A stretch of DNA of 64,000 nucleotides from FEN-1219 sp963810755 (GCA_963810755.1 CAWEOP010000003.1:124001-188000); one strand, 5' to 3'. Shown: positions 42,885 to 52,163, counted from the stretch's first letter. Numbers and translations are program-made. Notes: generated by a model from the sequence alone, not told the origin.

Positions 42885-43051
42885 ACGCGCACCACGCGAA
42901 CCTGATCGCGTTCGCGCGCACGAAGCGATGCCGTCGCACGGGCACCGTGATCACGACGCGAGTCGAGCTGCTCCGTGACGCGTTGCCGGTGGAGCACATA
43001 GAGCTTCGCTACGAGCCGCGCGAGCCTCAGCGTCGATCTCGGGCACGCTGA
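42881..43051 (+). CDS. Tiny protein 2 of a three-gene coupled operon
   Basis: A 56-residue basic protein: MNAHHANLIAFARTKRCRR, then VITTRVELLRDALPVEHIEL and an Arg-rich C-terminus (QRRSRAR). Starts inside the stop of tiny protein 1 and ends TGATG, overlapping the start of the following gene. No family is recognised. The basic tail suggests nucleic-acid binding; that is a guess. Confidence 0.55.
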   Translation: MNAHHANLIAFARTKRCRRTGTVITTRVELLRDALPVEHIELRYEPREPQRRSRAR

Positions 43052-43407
43052 TGGGCACCGTCGTTCCATTCGCGCGACCACTGGGCTGGGTGCTGGATCT
43101 CGACGTGCGCGGAATGTACGAAGCGCAGATGGTCGGCGAGGTGCTCGCCAACATTCCGACATCGATGAAGAACCGTTCGTACCGCGGGCTGGCGCTGCGC
43201 ATGCGCGTTCTCGAGCGCGTTGTGGTGCGCGACGATGTACGGCGCGATCTCGCGGCGCTGGCGGAGCGATGCGACTCCGTCCCCAGCCGGGCGTTCTCCG
43301 TCACGGGTGCCGCACTCGTCGCACGTTATCCACGCGACCATGCGACGTGCGCGCAGTTGCGAAAGCTGACGCGCGACCAACGCGTACTCGAGCGCTTGGG
43401 ACTCTAG
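43051..43407 (+). CDS. Third protein of the tiny-gene operon, unknown
   Basis: A 118-residue protein starting MGTVVPFARPLGWVLDLDVR. It is helical, with many arginines (NRSYRGLALRMRVLERVVVR) and no TM. The start is fixed by the TGATG overlap. I do not recognise it. The chain 46 + 56 + 118 residues is co-translated, so the products probably work together. The set has the look of accessory genes. The following 197 bases hold no gene that I can support. Confidence 0.6.
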   Translation: MGTVVPFARPLGWVLDLDVRGMYEAQMVGEVLANIPTSMKNRSYRGLALRMRVLERVVVRDDVRRDLAALAERCDSVPSRAFSVTGAALVARYPRDHATCAQLRKLTRDQRVLERLGL

Positions 43408-43604
43408 TGTCGCGCCTTCGCTGCGACTGACCGGAACGGGTGTCCGACCGCACCGTCGGTCATGTTGGCTTAGGCCGCGGCGCACTCCGCCGTGGCAGGA
43501 ACTTTTGTCTGCGCAATCCCCTACACTTGGCGCGAGTTGAGCGCACGTCGGCGGGCTGACGCGAGTGCGCAGGGTGGATCACGCCGTTCAGCACGGGAGG
43601 CCGG

Positions 43605-44966
43605 ATGAGAGTCGTTGCCTTGATCGTCATGCTGGGCGCCGGCCTCGGCAGTGCGTTTGGACAGAGCGCGACACCCACCGCGGAGCACCTTCAATCCGGG
43701 GCGACCCGTTTCACGATCGATCCCGAATCCGGTTCTCGTCTGCCGGTGCTCGCGCGCGGCGACATGCACGACGAGGCGAGCGCGCGGATTTACGACATGC
43801 TCGCGGGACCCGGCGGCGAGCCCCCGCGCGGCACGATCGCCATCGCGCTCTACAGCCCGGCGACGGCGGCGGCGCTCGGCCGCATATCCACCTACCTTTG
43901 GACCGAGAGCGCCCTCAAGCCCCGGCTGCTCGAGCTTCTGAGCTTGATCGCGGCCCGTGAGATGAACCTGGCCTACGAGTGGAGCGCGCACCATCGAACC
44001 GCTCTGCAGGCTGGGCTGGAGCCGGCCGTCATCGAAGTCGTGCGGATGAGCGAACCCAGCACCGGCCTCTCGAGCTCCGACGCGCTCATCGTCGATTTCG
44101 GCCGTCAGCTGTTTCGCAGCCGGCACGTGGACTCAGGTACGTTCGCGGCACTCGTGCAGCGACGTGGCCGACAGGAAACGTTCGACATCATCATGGCGCT
44201 CACCTATCCCATGATGGCTGGAGTGCTGCAACGCGCGGTCGACCAGCAGCCGCCGGAGGACTGGGATCCCGCGGCGCTGCCGGCGGTCGCAGGCGTCGGC
44301 ACACCTACCGGCCGACCGGGAGATTTCGTCGCGCTCGGATCGCGTCCGCCACTCCCTCCCGACGTTCATGAAGACGCCTACTACCGATTCCCGCTGCTCC
44401 GGCGCGAGGAGCTTGATCCGCGGGGCCGGGAGATCTTCGATCGGGTCGTTGGGAAGGACGGTGACACGGCGCCGCGCGGACCCGTCGGAATGACCTTCAA
44501 TAGCCCGGAGCTCGTGGAACCGATCCAACAACTCAATACTTCGCTGCGGGTGAACGGCGTGCTGGACAAGCGGATGGCCGAGATCGTCATCACAGCCACC
44601 GGCCGCGAGATGAACAGCCAATACCAATGGCTGGTGCATGGCGCAGGAGCCGAGCAGGCCGGCGCGGGACAGCAAGTGCTCGAGGCTATTCGCGTCGACG
44701 GAGACCTGTCCGGTCTCGACGATCGGGACGCGGTGGCGATCGCCTTCACGCGCGAGCTGTTTCGCGATGAGAAGGTCCGGCCTGAAACGTTCGCTGCCGC
44801 AGTGGATCTCTTCGGCACTCAAGGCACCGTCGAGATCGCGGCGCTGATCGGCGACTACCTGATGATCACTACGGTGTACAACGCGCTCGGAATGCGTCTG
44901 CGTCCCGACCAGACTCCGACGCTCCCGCACCGCGCAGGCGCACCCGTCGGCGCGGAGTGGCGGTAG
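43605..44966 (+). CDS. Secreted protein with two carboxymuconolactone-decarboxylase-like domains
   Basis: A 453-residue protein. The signal peptide ends in AFGQ. Two CMD/AhpD-like domains follow: one with LIAAREMNLAYEWSAHHRTA (about 115-135) and a second with VITATGREMNSQYQWLVHGA (about 325-345). The E-W-x-x-H in the first is the proton-relay pattern of CMD; the second has Q-W-x-x-H. The CxxC of AhpD peroxidase is absent. Probably an exported lyase/decarboxylase or a related enzyme for aromatic acids. A cyclase gene follows on the same strand after a repeat element. Confidence 0.87.
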   Translation: MRVVALIVMLGAGLGSAFGQSATPTAEHLQSGATRFTIDPESGSRLPVLARGDMHDEASARIYDMLAGPGGEPPRGTIAIALYSPATAAALGRISTYLWTESALKPRLLELLSLIAAREMNLAYEWSAHHRTALQAGLEPAVIEVVRMSEPSTGLSSSDALIVDFGRQLFRSRHVDSGTFAALVQRRGRQETFDIIMALTYPMMAGVLQRAVDQQPPEDWDPAALPAVAGVGTPTGRPGDFVALGSRPPLPPDVHEDAYYRFPLLRREELDPRGREIFDRVVGKDGDTAPRGPVGMTFNSPELVEPIQQLNTSLRVNGVLDKRMAEIVITATGREMNSQYQWLVHGAGAEQAGAGQQVLEAIRVDGDLSGLDDRDAVAIAFTRELFRDEKVRPETFAAAVDLFGTQGTVEIAALIGDYLMITTVYNALGMRLRPDQTPTLPHRAGAPVGAEWR

Positions 44967-44987
44967 CGTCGCACCCGATAGCAAGTG

Positions 44988-45044
44988 TGGCGCGCCCGGA
45001 GTGCTCCACGGCCCAGGCCGGGCGCGGCTCCCAGAGCTGTGTTC
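44988..45044 (+). repeat. 57-base dispersed repeat, copy 1
   Basis: Starts TGGCGCGCCCGGAGTGCTCC and ends CCAGAGCTGTGTTC. It contains an inverted repeat (CGCGCCCGG and CCGGGCGCG) and is 54/57 identical to 46197-46253. Its first 14 bases equal the 3' end of the nearby tRNA-Arg gene. Confidence 0.85.
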
Positions 45045-45166
45045 CGCATTGTGTCCCGACTTTCGAACCTGTTCGGGGGCGGTCACCTCCCACGACAACG
45101 TCGTCGCCCCGGGGCATGATTCGCTGCTGCATGGCCTGGGCCAAACCCAGATCGAAGGAGCGCCGA

Positions 45167-46138
45167 ATGAAAACCGCAGTGCTGCTCGCCACTGCCTTCT
45201 TGTCCTTGACGGCCACCGCACAGACGCGTGAGGCAGGCCCATGGTGGCCGAACGCGGAATGGGGCCCCACGGATCAAGCCGGCGCCTCCAACCGGATCAC
45301 GCCGGAGAAAATCGTCGCCGCGATGCGACTCGTTAAGACGGGGCGTGTGTTCGAGATCGGCCAGGTCTACGAGCGCGGTATGCCGCTCGGCGGAACGCGC
45401 GATTTCGCGCTGCGCCTGGTCCCCGCGATCGAGCCGACCGGCAACAACCGTGTGCTTTACAACGACGACTTTCTCGCGACCGAAGTGGGGCAAGTCGGTA
45501 CGCAGTTCGACGGCCTCGGCCACATCGGCAGCGAGCTTCGCTTCGCCGACGGCTCGCTGCACCGCGTGTTTTACAACGGCTACACGACGGCCGAGATGAA
45601 CGCTGGCACCGGTTTGAGAGAGCTCGGCATCGAGCACGTCAAGCCGATCATCACTCGCGGCGTGCTCGTTGACCTGCCGGGCTACAAGAACGTGCAGCAC
45701 CTCGAGGGAGGCTACGAGGTGACTCTTGCCGACGTGCGTGGCGCGCTCGCCCGCCAGGGCATTGCGGAGAGCTCGATCGCGCCAGGCGACGCCGTATTGT
45801 TCCGTTATGGCTGGGCGCAGCTGTGGAGCAGTCCGGCGCAATACAACGCCGATGCGATCCCGGGCATCGGTCTCGAGGTCGCGCATTGGCTCGTAGAGCA
45901 CAAGGTGACCGTGACAGGCAGCGACACCTTCGCCACCGAAGTATCGCCGAACCCGACGAACGGGCTCGTGATTCCCGTGCACCAGGAGCTGATGATGAAG
46001 AACGGGATCTTCAACATCGAGAACCTGACGTTCGAAGAGCTCGCCGCGGCACGCACCTACGAGTTCCTGTTCATGGCGACGCCTATCCGCTTCAAGGGCG
46101 CGACCGGCTCGCCGCTGCGCCCGCTCGCCATTCGCTGA
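45167..46138 (+). CDS. Cyclase-family hydrolase (kynurenine formamidase-like), secreted
   Basis: A 323-residue protein with a signal peptide (ending TATAQ). The body belongs to the cyclase/kynurenine-formamidase family: GPTDQAGASNRITPEKI near the N-terminus, VGTQFDGLGHIG as the metal-binding motif (GTQxD in place of GTHxD), GVLVDLPGYK, APGDAVLFRYGW and PIRFKGATGSPLRPLAI. It probably hydrolyses amides or lactones with a metal. GAAGGAG precedes the ATG. The gene is flanked by the two copies of the 57-base repeat. Confidence 0.92.
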   Translation: MKTAVLLATAFLSLTATAQTREAGPWWPNAEWGPTDQAGASNRITPEKIVAAMRLVKTGRVFEIGQVYERGMPLGGTRDFALRLVPAIEPTGNNRVLYNDDFLATEVGQVGTQFDGLGHIGSELRFADGSLHRVFYNGYTTAEMNAGTGLRELGIEHVKPIITRGVLVDLPGYKNVQHLEGGYEVTLADVRGALARQGIAESSIAPGDAVLFRYGWAQLWSSPAQYNADAIPGIGLEVAHWLVEHKVTVTGSDTFATEVSPNPTNGLVIPVHQELMMKNGIFNIENLTFEELAAARTYEFLFMATPIRFKGATGSPLRPLAIR

Positions 46139-46196
46139 CGCTTGGTATCGAATTCGTGAGCGTACGCTCGATGGTCCACGGTGGCCGTTTGAAAAA

Positions 46197-46253
46197 TGGC
46201 GCGCCCGGAGTGCTCCACGACCGAGGCCGGGCGCGACTCCCAGAGCTGTGTTC
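46197..46253 (+). repeat. 57-base dispersed repeat, copy 2
   Basis: Same element in the same orientation as 44988-45044, differing at three positions. It lies in the gap between the cyclase gene and the convergent DUF6152 fusion gene. Confidence 0.85.
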
Positions 46254-46313
46254 GACGGCGTGTCCGGGAGCGCGAACGCGCCGCCGGCAAGCTCGCCGCG
46301 CTCCGACGAGTCG

Positions 46314-47318
46314 CTAAAACGCTTGTTTGTATTTGTCTCTCGCGCCCGGATCGCACGTATCCGTGTCCTGCGAGAGCTCGAGATCGGGGCGGTGCTCCCA
46401 TTGTTGCGTCAACATGGCCGGCGCTGTGAGATACATCGGGTCTTCCACGGTGATCTCGTAGCGCAGGCGCACCTTGTCCGGAGTCAGCACGAATCGCTCG
46501 ACGGTGTGCTTGGCCGGGCCCGACGGCACGCTTGCACCGAGGCCGGACCGGTCGGGCGTGAAGGCGACGGTGTCGACGACGAGGGTGTCGCCGTCCCACC
46601 TGCCGATGGAGTGGCCGTGCTGCGTAGGCTGTACGTTGTCCGGATGCGTGGCGGTCATGTGGACGATGCGCTCGAAGTGATCGCCCGTGTTGTCGAACTT
46701 CATCACGACTTCGTTCTTGCCGACGTCGATCGTACGCAGCTCGTCGAGTATGGCGCCGAACGGGGCCGGCTCGACATAGCAGAGACCGTCGCCAAGGTCC
46801 TTCGCCTGAACGGCCTTTGCGTCGGCGTTCAGCGGGAAAGCCGCCATCGCCCCGAACGCGGCACCGGTCGAGGCGCGGTTCGGGGCCCAGTGTCCCGCGA
46901 TGCTCGCCGCTGGCGTCAACACTCGCGTGCGCGTGTTGGCCGCGTAGAACGGATGAATCTCGCCGTCTTGAGTCGTGACGTCGAGGATGCGCACCTGCTT
47001 GCCCCAGCCGCTGCGATTCGGATTGACGCGGACGACGACCGGAGTGCCGGGCTTCAGGTCCTCGCGCTTCAAACCGTCGACCAGCGCCTGCGTGATGCCG
47101 AGGCCTTCGCCTTCGATGAGCGCAGGTTTGCCGTCCGGCCCCTTGGTTTCGATGGCCAGGTACATGTGCGGGTTCGTCCACTCGAGCTTCGCGACCTTGC
47201 CTTCGATCACCTCCACTTTCGACATGTCGAACATCCACATGCTGTGGTGGGCGAATGCGGAGCCGCTGAGCAGCGCGGCGGCGGCGAGAACCGGAGTAGT
47301 GGCAGTCAGACGGTGCAT
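46314..47318 (-). CDS. DUF6152-WDGDTLVV module fusion, secreted (second)
   Basis: A 334-residue protein. The signal peptide ends SAFA and is followed by HHSMWMFDMSKVEVIEGKV and LEWTNPHMYLAI (DUF6152). From residue about 145 (IAGHWAPNRAS) comes the second module: GLCYVEPAPFG, HSIGRWDGDTLVVDTVAF, TVERFVLTPDKVRLRYEITV, then LTAPAMLTQQW and a terminal DTDTCD. It is less like the 14856 fusion than both are like the separate genes. It is convergent with the cyclase gene. Function unknown. Confidence 0.9.
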   Translation of the reverse strand: MHRLTATTPVLAAAALLSGSAFAHHSMWMFDMSKVEVIEGKVAKLEWTNPHMYLAIETKGPDGKPALIEGEGLGITQALVDGLKREDLKPGTPVVVRVNPNRSGWGKQVRILDVTTQDGEIHPFYAANTRTRVLTPAASIAGHWAPNRASTGAAFGAMAAFPLNADAKAVQAKDLGDGLCYVEPAPFGAILDELRTIDVGKNEVVMKFDNTGDHFERIVHMTATHPDNVQPTQHGHSIGRWDGDTLVVDTVAFTPDRSGLGASVPSGPAKHTVERFVLTPDKVRLRYEITVEDPMYLTAPAMLTQQWEHRPDLELSQDTDTCDPGARDKYKQAF

Positions 47319-47548
47319 TGGACCCCCTCCAAACGGAAATCAAACCGAATGATAGTGAGAAACGCTGGGGATGGAACACAGTTACCGCCACCACCTGGCC
47401 CCAGGGACACCGCGGCGGCCGACCGGGCCAACGATTTCAGGTGCTCGAGCAGCCGACACGATAGACCGTGGTTGACACTCGTGGACAAGAATCACGAGCA
47501 CCGACGCGGGGTTGACTGGACATCGGTGGACAGTCATCGGCAGGGATG

Positions 47549-47625
47549 TGGCGCGCCCGGAGAGACTCGAACTCCCGACCCTCAGGTTCGAAGCCTGATG
47601 CTCTATCCAACTGAGCTACGGGCGC
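47549..47625 (-). tRNA. tRNA-Arg (anticodon TCG)
   Basis: A complete cloverleaf on the minus strand: acceptor GCGCCCG pairs with CGGGCGC, D-arm GCTC...GAGC, anticodon stem TCAGG/CCTGA with loop CTTCGAA (anticodon TCG, reading CGA), T-arm GGGAG TTCGAGT CTCTC. The discriminator is G and the CCA end is encoded. Confidence 0.96.
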
Positions 47626-47740
47626 GAAGGCACATATCGTAACTGACGGGCCGACGGCGCGGTGCTACCGCACGTGGGCAACCTAGTGACGACGATTCCG
47701 CGGAATCGTCGGGCGCGCGGCAACGAAGCTTAGGCGAGCG

Positions 47741-48175
47741 TCAACCGGCCGGCCCGCGCCCGAAATTCACGACCTCGCTGCCGTCCGGCAACGTCGCACG
47801 CTGCAGCGTGCCGCCGGGCTCGCCGCTCTTCAGCGGCCAGAGGGCGACCTTCACCTTGTCGCCGGGTTTGAAGGTGTTCTTCGACCAACCGCGCCGGCCC
47901 AAGTAGTTCGGGCTCATGCCTTCGAGACCCCAACGCGTCTTCGTGCCATCGGCGTTCGTAACGTCGAGCCAGGTCCACGTGTGAGGGTTCGTCCATTGAA
48001 ACTCGACGATCTCGCCCTCGATCTCCTTGGTCGTCGTCATGTCGAACACGCTGAACGAGTGATGCGCGCTCGCCGTGCCGACCACGCCAAACAACGACGC
48101 GCTGACAACGATCGCTGCAGCCGCACAGGCAAGCCTGGCGCGCGCTTCGAAAGCCTTCCGTATCGTCTCGCTCAT
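47741..48175 (-). CDS. DUF6152 secreted protein
   Basis: A 144-residue protein. A long hydrophobic signal (residues 14-37, ending TASA) is followed by HHSFSVFDMTTTKEIEGEI and FQWTNPHTWTWLDV, then EGMSPNYLGRRGWSKNTFKP. These are the DUF6152 hallmarks. Its start overlaps the end of the WDGDTLVV-type gene (ATGA), so the pair is co-translated, in the opposite order to the 10557/10975 pair. Confidence 0.92.
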   Translation of the reverse strand: MSETIRKAFEARARLACAAAAIVVSASLFGVVGTASAHHSFSVFDMTTTKEIEGEIVEFQWTNPHTWTWLDVTNADGTKTRWGLEGMSPNYLGRRGWSKNTFKPGDKVKVALWPLKSGEPGGTLQRATLPDGSEVVNFGRGPAG

Positions 48176-48948
48176 TGCTCTTCCCCACGCTTCAGATTGA
48201 TGCCGGACTTGCCGTCATCGGTCGTGAAATTACGGTTGTTCTGCTGGCACACGTACTCCGCGAGAGTCCAGTCGCGGTGACGACCGTAGCTCGCGGTGCG
48301 CACGAGCGGCTTCGTGAGCGCCTCGGCGTCGGTGATCGTCGTCTCGATCGTGAGGACGTCCGGCGCGGACAGTTTCATCCGCTCGACGATCCGCATCTTG
48401 TCGCTGTGGCGCGCGCCGCCGTTGCCGAGGAACGTGTCCGTCGCGAAGCCGACGCTGTCGACGACGAGCGTGTCGCCTTCCCAATGACCGGTGGAGTGGC
48501 CGTTCCAGGTGAGATCGGGATCCTCAGGATGCGCGCGGCCGTCCGTGAAGATCTGGCGCCACTGGCTGTAAGCCTCGATCATGATCGTGATCTTGCCCGG
48601 CGTGAACAGGATCTCCATCGGGTATGGCTGCGTCATGATCGACGGCATGCCGTTCGGCACGCAGTTCGCGGACGGGCCGTCCTCGATCTCGCCGCTCTTC
48701 TGCTTGTCCTGATAGTCCTTGAGCTTCGCGGCGTATGCCGGCGTGAACTGCGGCGGCTCGCCCGCGCCGCGCGGCCCGCCGCCGAACGTCACTTCCCAGA
48801 TGCCGCTCCAATCGGGCAGCTTCGCGATCGATTCCCAGGTGTCGCCCTGTGGCGATTTCGGCGCAGACTGCGCCGCGGCGCCCTGCGCTACGCCGGCTGC
48901 CACGGCGACCAGCAACGCGAGAACGGCGGCGTTTGAAACACGATTCAT
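48172..48948 (-). CDS. Secreted WDGDTLVV-family protein
   Basis: A 258-residue protein with a signal peptide ending GAAAQ. Motifs follow the family order: WSGIWEVTFGGGP, CVPNGMPSIM, QWRQIFTDGRAHP, HSTGHWEGDTLVVDSVGF, VERMKLSAPDVLTIETTI, LTKPLVRTAS and a terminal CQQNNRNF. AAGGGGGAG stands just before the ATG at 48948. It is co-translated with the DUF6152 gene that follows. Confidence 0.9.
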   Translation of the reverse strand: MNRVSNAAVLALLVAVAAGVAQGAAAQSAPKSPQGDTWESIAKLPDWSGIWEVTFGGGPRGAGEPPQFTPAYAAKLKDYQDKQKSGEIEDGPSANCVPNGMPSIMTQPYPMEILFTPGKITIMIEAYSQWRQIFTDGRAHPEDPDLTWNGHSTGHWEGDTLVVDSVGFATDTFLGNGGARHSDKMRIVERMKLSAPDVLTIETTITDAEALTKPLVRTASYGRHRDWTLAEYVCQQNNRNFTTDDGKSGINLKRGEEQ

Positions 48949-49083
48949 ACGGCTCCCCCTTTGAACGGGCGTCATCTTACCGCGCGAGCGTGCCGGCAGA
49001 AATGAAGCACCCGTCCGTTCGTATACACTACGACCTGCCGATCGCCCGCCCGCACGCCCGCTAGAGAAAACTACAGACCGCCG

Positions 49084-49758
49084 ATGCTACGCAACGACCA
49101 CACGGAGCTCGCCCCGTCCTGGCTCGACGGCGCGCTCGCCCGCTTCGCGGCCGACAACGACGATCTTTCGCTTCAGACGCGTTCGCTGCTCGCACGCCTC
49201 GTGCCGGACGCGCCGCGTCACGCGCGGCTCGTGAACACGCTGTCGATGCTCGAGCACATCGGCAGCCACAAGATCATGTCGACCCAGCACGCGGCGGACA
49301 TCGACCAGCCGACGCTGAAGCACGTCGCGGAAGAAGCGCAGCACGCGTACTTCATGAAGCGCCAGGCGGAAAAGACCGCCGAGCGGCCGATGGAGTACGT
49401 GACCGAGGACCTCCTCGCGCCGGCCGCCGCGCGCATGTACTTCCAGCGCCTCGAGTCCGCGATGGTCCGCACGCTCGCGCGTCAGCGCAGCGCGCGCGCC
49501 GTGTACCTATATATGTCGATGATCGTGGAGTTCCGCGCGTTGTGGTTCTACGGTCTGTATCAGCAGACCTTGCAACGCGCACGCCATGCGTTGTCATTGA
49601 AGCGCGTGATCGGCGAGGAGCAGAACCACCTCGGCGACATCGCGAACCGCCTCGAGCTCGCGGGCGAGCTCAGCGACGTGCGGACCGCGGAATTCTTGGA
49701 CGTTGAAAAGGCGCTCTACCTACGGCTACTCGGCGCCCTGCAGCGCGCCGTCGCGTGA
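49084..49758 (+). CDS. Ferritin-like di-iron protein, unknown
   Basis: A 224-residue all-helical soluble protein. Four helices carry residues placed like a di-iron site: LEHIGSHKIM, VAEEAQHAYFMK, IVEFRALWFYGL and IGEEQNHLGDI. The paired ExxH motifs (EEAQH and EEQNH) are typical of ferritin-like oxygenases and rubrerythrin relatives. The reaction cannot be told. It is monocistronic and convergent with the DUF5916 genes. Confidence 0.82.
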   Translation: MLRNDHTELAPSWLDGALARFAADNDDLSLQTRSLLARLVPDAPRHARLVNTLSMLEHIGSHKIMSTQHAADIDQPTLKHVAEEAQHAYFMKRQAEKTAERPMEYVTEDLLAPAAARMYFQRLESAMVRTLARQRSARAVYLYMSMIVEFRALWFYGLYQQTLQRARHALSLKRVIGEEQNHLGDIANRLELAGELSDVRTAEFLDVEKALYLRLLGALQRAVA

Positions 49759-49795
49759 GCCGCGATTCTGGCCCTCGCGGGTCGCCGCAGACCGC

Positions 49796-52163
49796 TCAAA
49801 ACCTGAACGTGTAGCTCATCTTCGCGACCACGTCCGACGTCGCGGTCTGGAACGAGTTGTCGCGGTCGACGTCCTGCAAGTTGTGGTTGATCACGAAGAA
49901 GAACTCGCGGCCGGCCTCGGGAATCCAATTGAGCCGCATGTTGATGCCCGCGATCTCGCTCACGTTGTCGTACTGAATCAGGTTCGTCCACGAGAGCTTC
50001 GACGAGAACACCCAGTCGATGCTCGTCGTGATGATCCGCGTCGTGAACGTCTGCGTGCCGTGCGGCAGGTCGATGTAGTTCGATGTTGTAGCCGAAGTTC
50101 GTGCTGAACTTCGGCGACGGCGTCCATAGGAGATTGCCGAACACCCGGCTCCGCGTGCCGTCGTAGAACTCGCCGTCGGTGTACGCGAAGCGGCCCGAGA
50201 CTTTGCGAAATGACGACGTGCCGAGCTCGAAGCCGTGCTCGTCGAACGAGTAGTGGCCCACCGGGATCACGATACCCGGCGAGATCGCGAACGGCACGTC
50301 GAGCACTTCCTGCTGGAATGTCGAGCGCAGGAAGATGTAGTCGCCCGTGCGGTTCGTGATGCGCAGCGGCGTGAGCCCGACGGACTGCGACTCGAGCCCG
50401 CCCGCGAGCTTCTCGATCCGCTGGCCGTCGAGGCTCCAGAACATCTGCTGCCAGTAGCCCGCACCCGGCCGATGCGTGTACGCGAGCTGGTACTGATAGT
50501 CGCGCACGTCGCGGCGGCTGATGAAGCCGAGCGCGGGATTGAAGTTCGCCTCGACCTCGCGCACCGAGAGGCCGCCGCGGAACTTCGCGTTGCTCGGGAT
50601 CGAAAGGCTCAGGCCGCGCGCCGCGTCCTCGCCGACGAGCCCTTCCGTGTCGGACTGCTGGTACCACGCGCCGGCTTCGATCGTGCGCCCGCCGGGCAGC
50701 CGCGAATTGCGGTAGAGGAAGTCGACCCCGGCGAGAGAGTTGTCGACGTTCGAGAGCGGATCGCCATTCGTGAACACCGCGCCGACCGTCGACTCGGCGC
50801 CGATGCTGCCTTTCGCACGGACTACCGACAGCGTGTCGGCGGCGACGCGGCAGTCGGAGCGACCCGCGGTGGCCGACGGAACGCAGTCCGCGCCGGCGGG
50901 CTCGCGGCCTTGCACCGCCGGGAAGGCGTTCTCGTCCTGGCGGATCGACAGTGCGCCGATGTCGAACCGGCCGATGCGGCCGCTGATCTTGCCGCCGTAA
51001 TCGAGGTCGACGGGCTCGCCGAGGTTACCGAGCCCGATTCGGCGCGAGAAGAACGGGCGCGCATTCTGCCGCTCCGCGTTGCTCAGGGATCCCGTGCCGT
51101 CGCTCGCCCCGATCCGGCCGAACTCGAAGATGTCCGCCTCGCGTAGGAAGAAGTCGCGCTTTTCCGGGAAGAACAGCCCGAACCGCGTGAGGTTCACCTG
51201 GCGGTCGTCGACCTCGGTGGCAGAGAAGTCCGTGTTGATCGTGAGCGATCCGTTGAGCTGCGGCGTGATCTTGTAGAAGAGGTCGAGCGAAGGCTCGAAA
51301 TCGGACTCCGAGGTATCCGGCGTGCCGGTGAGGGCCACACGCTTGTTCGTCAGGCTCGCCGACGGAACGATGTCGAGCCCGATGCCCTGATCGAGATCGT
51401 GCAGGCCCGTCATCAGGCCCGCGGTGCTCGGATCCCAGCGCCGGTTGCGCGACACCCACGCACTGTCCTCGTCGATGTTCTGAATCGAGCGCGAGAAGTT
51501 CAGGCCCCAGGTGTCCGTGCTCGGATCGAACGAGATCGACTTGAACGGGATCTCGTACTCGATGATGTAGCCGTCTGCGACGATGCTCGTCTCGGCAGAG
51601 AAGATGGTGTCCCAGTCGGTGTAGTACTCCGACACGTTGCGATAGAGGCCGTCGAATCGCACGCCGTTCGCGTTGACTCCGAAGAAGTAGCCCGCGCGGC
51701 GCGAGTTGAACGGATCGATCGTGACGAACAGCGTGTCGTCCTGGGTGATGTTGCCGTTCTGCCGCAGCGTGTTCCGCGTGATGTCTTCGGGCGGCTGGAA
51801 CATCTTCGCGCCGATGTAGAGCGCGTCGTCGTCGTACAGCAGGCGAATCTCCATCCGCTCGGCCGAGGGCGCGTACTCGATCGGGTTCACCTGGTGGAAG
51901 TCGGTGATCACGGCCGCCGTCGCCCAGACGGCCTCGTCGAGCCTGCCGTCGATCACGGGCCGCGCATCGGTGCGAACGACTTGCACGGTCTTCTGACCCG
52001 TTGCGCCGGAGCCGAGCGACGCGGCGGGGCCGGGCGGCGAGTCCTGCGCGCGCGCGACGGGTGCGCCGAGGAACGCGAGCGCGGCGGCCACGGGCAGCGC
52101 ACGCGCGGTCCACCAAGCCGAGGACCGACACCCGGAGGCACGCCGGTCGAGAATCGAGTGCAA
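49796..52163 (-). CDS. DUF5916 outer-membrane protein with CBM9-like domain, frameshifted
   Basis: A protein of about 788 residues if a single frameshift near 50083 is repaired. The signal region ends in PVARAQ. Next comes a CBM9/DOMON-like domain (RPVIDGRLDEAVWATAAVIT, LLYDDDALYIGAKM), then the DUF5916 beta-barrel: ATEVDDRQVNLTRFGLFFPE, KRDFFLREADIFEFGR and, in the shifted frame, SSKLSWTNLIQYDNVSE and the terminal YTFRF, an outer-membrane-type Phe end. The TTG start at 52163 has GGGAG upstream. It is a paralog of the gene just upstream. The shift comes at FGYNIE, where the paralog continues without a break. Confidence 0.85.

Noticed and set aside
45167..46138. Inactive cyclase because GTH is GTQ
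   Set aside because: Several branches of the cyclase family carry GTQ at this place, so it is not good evidence of inactivity.
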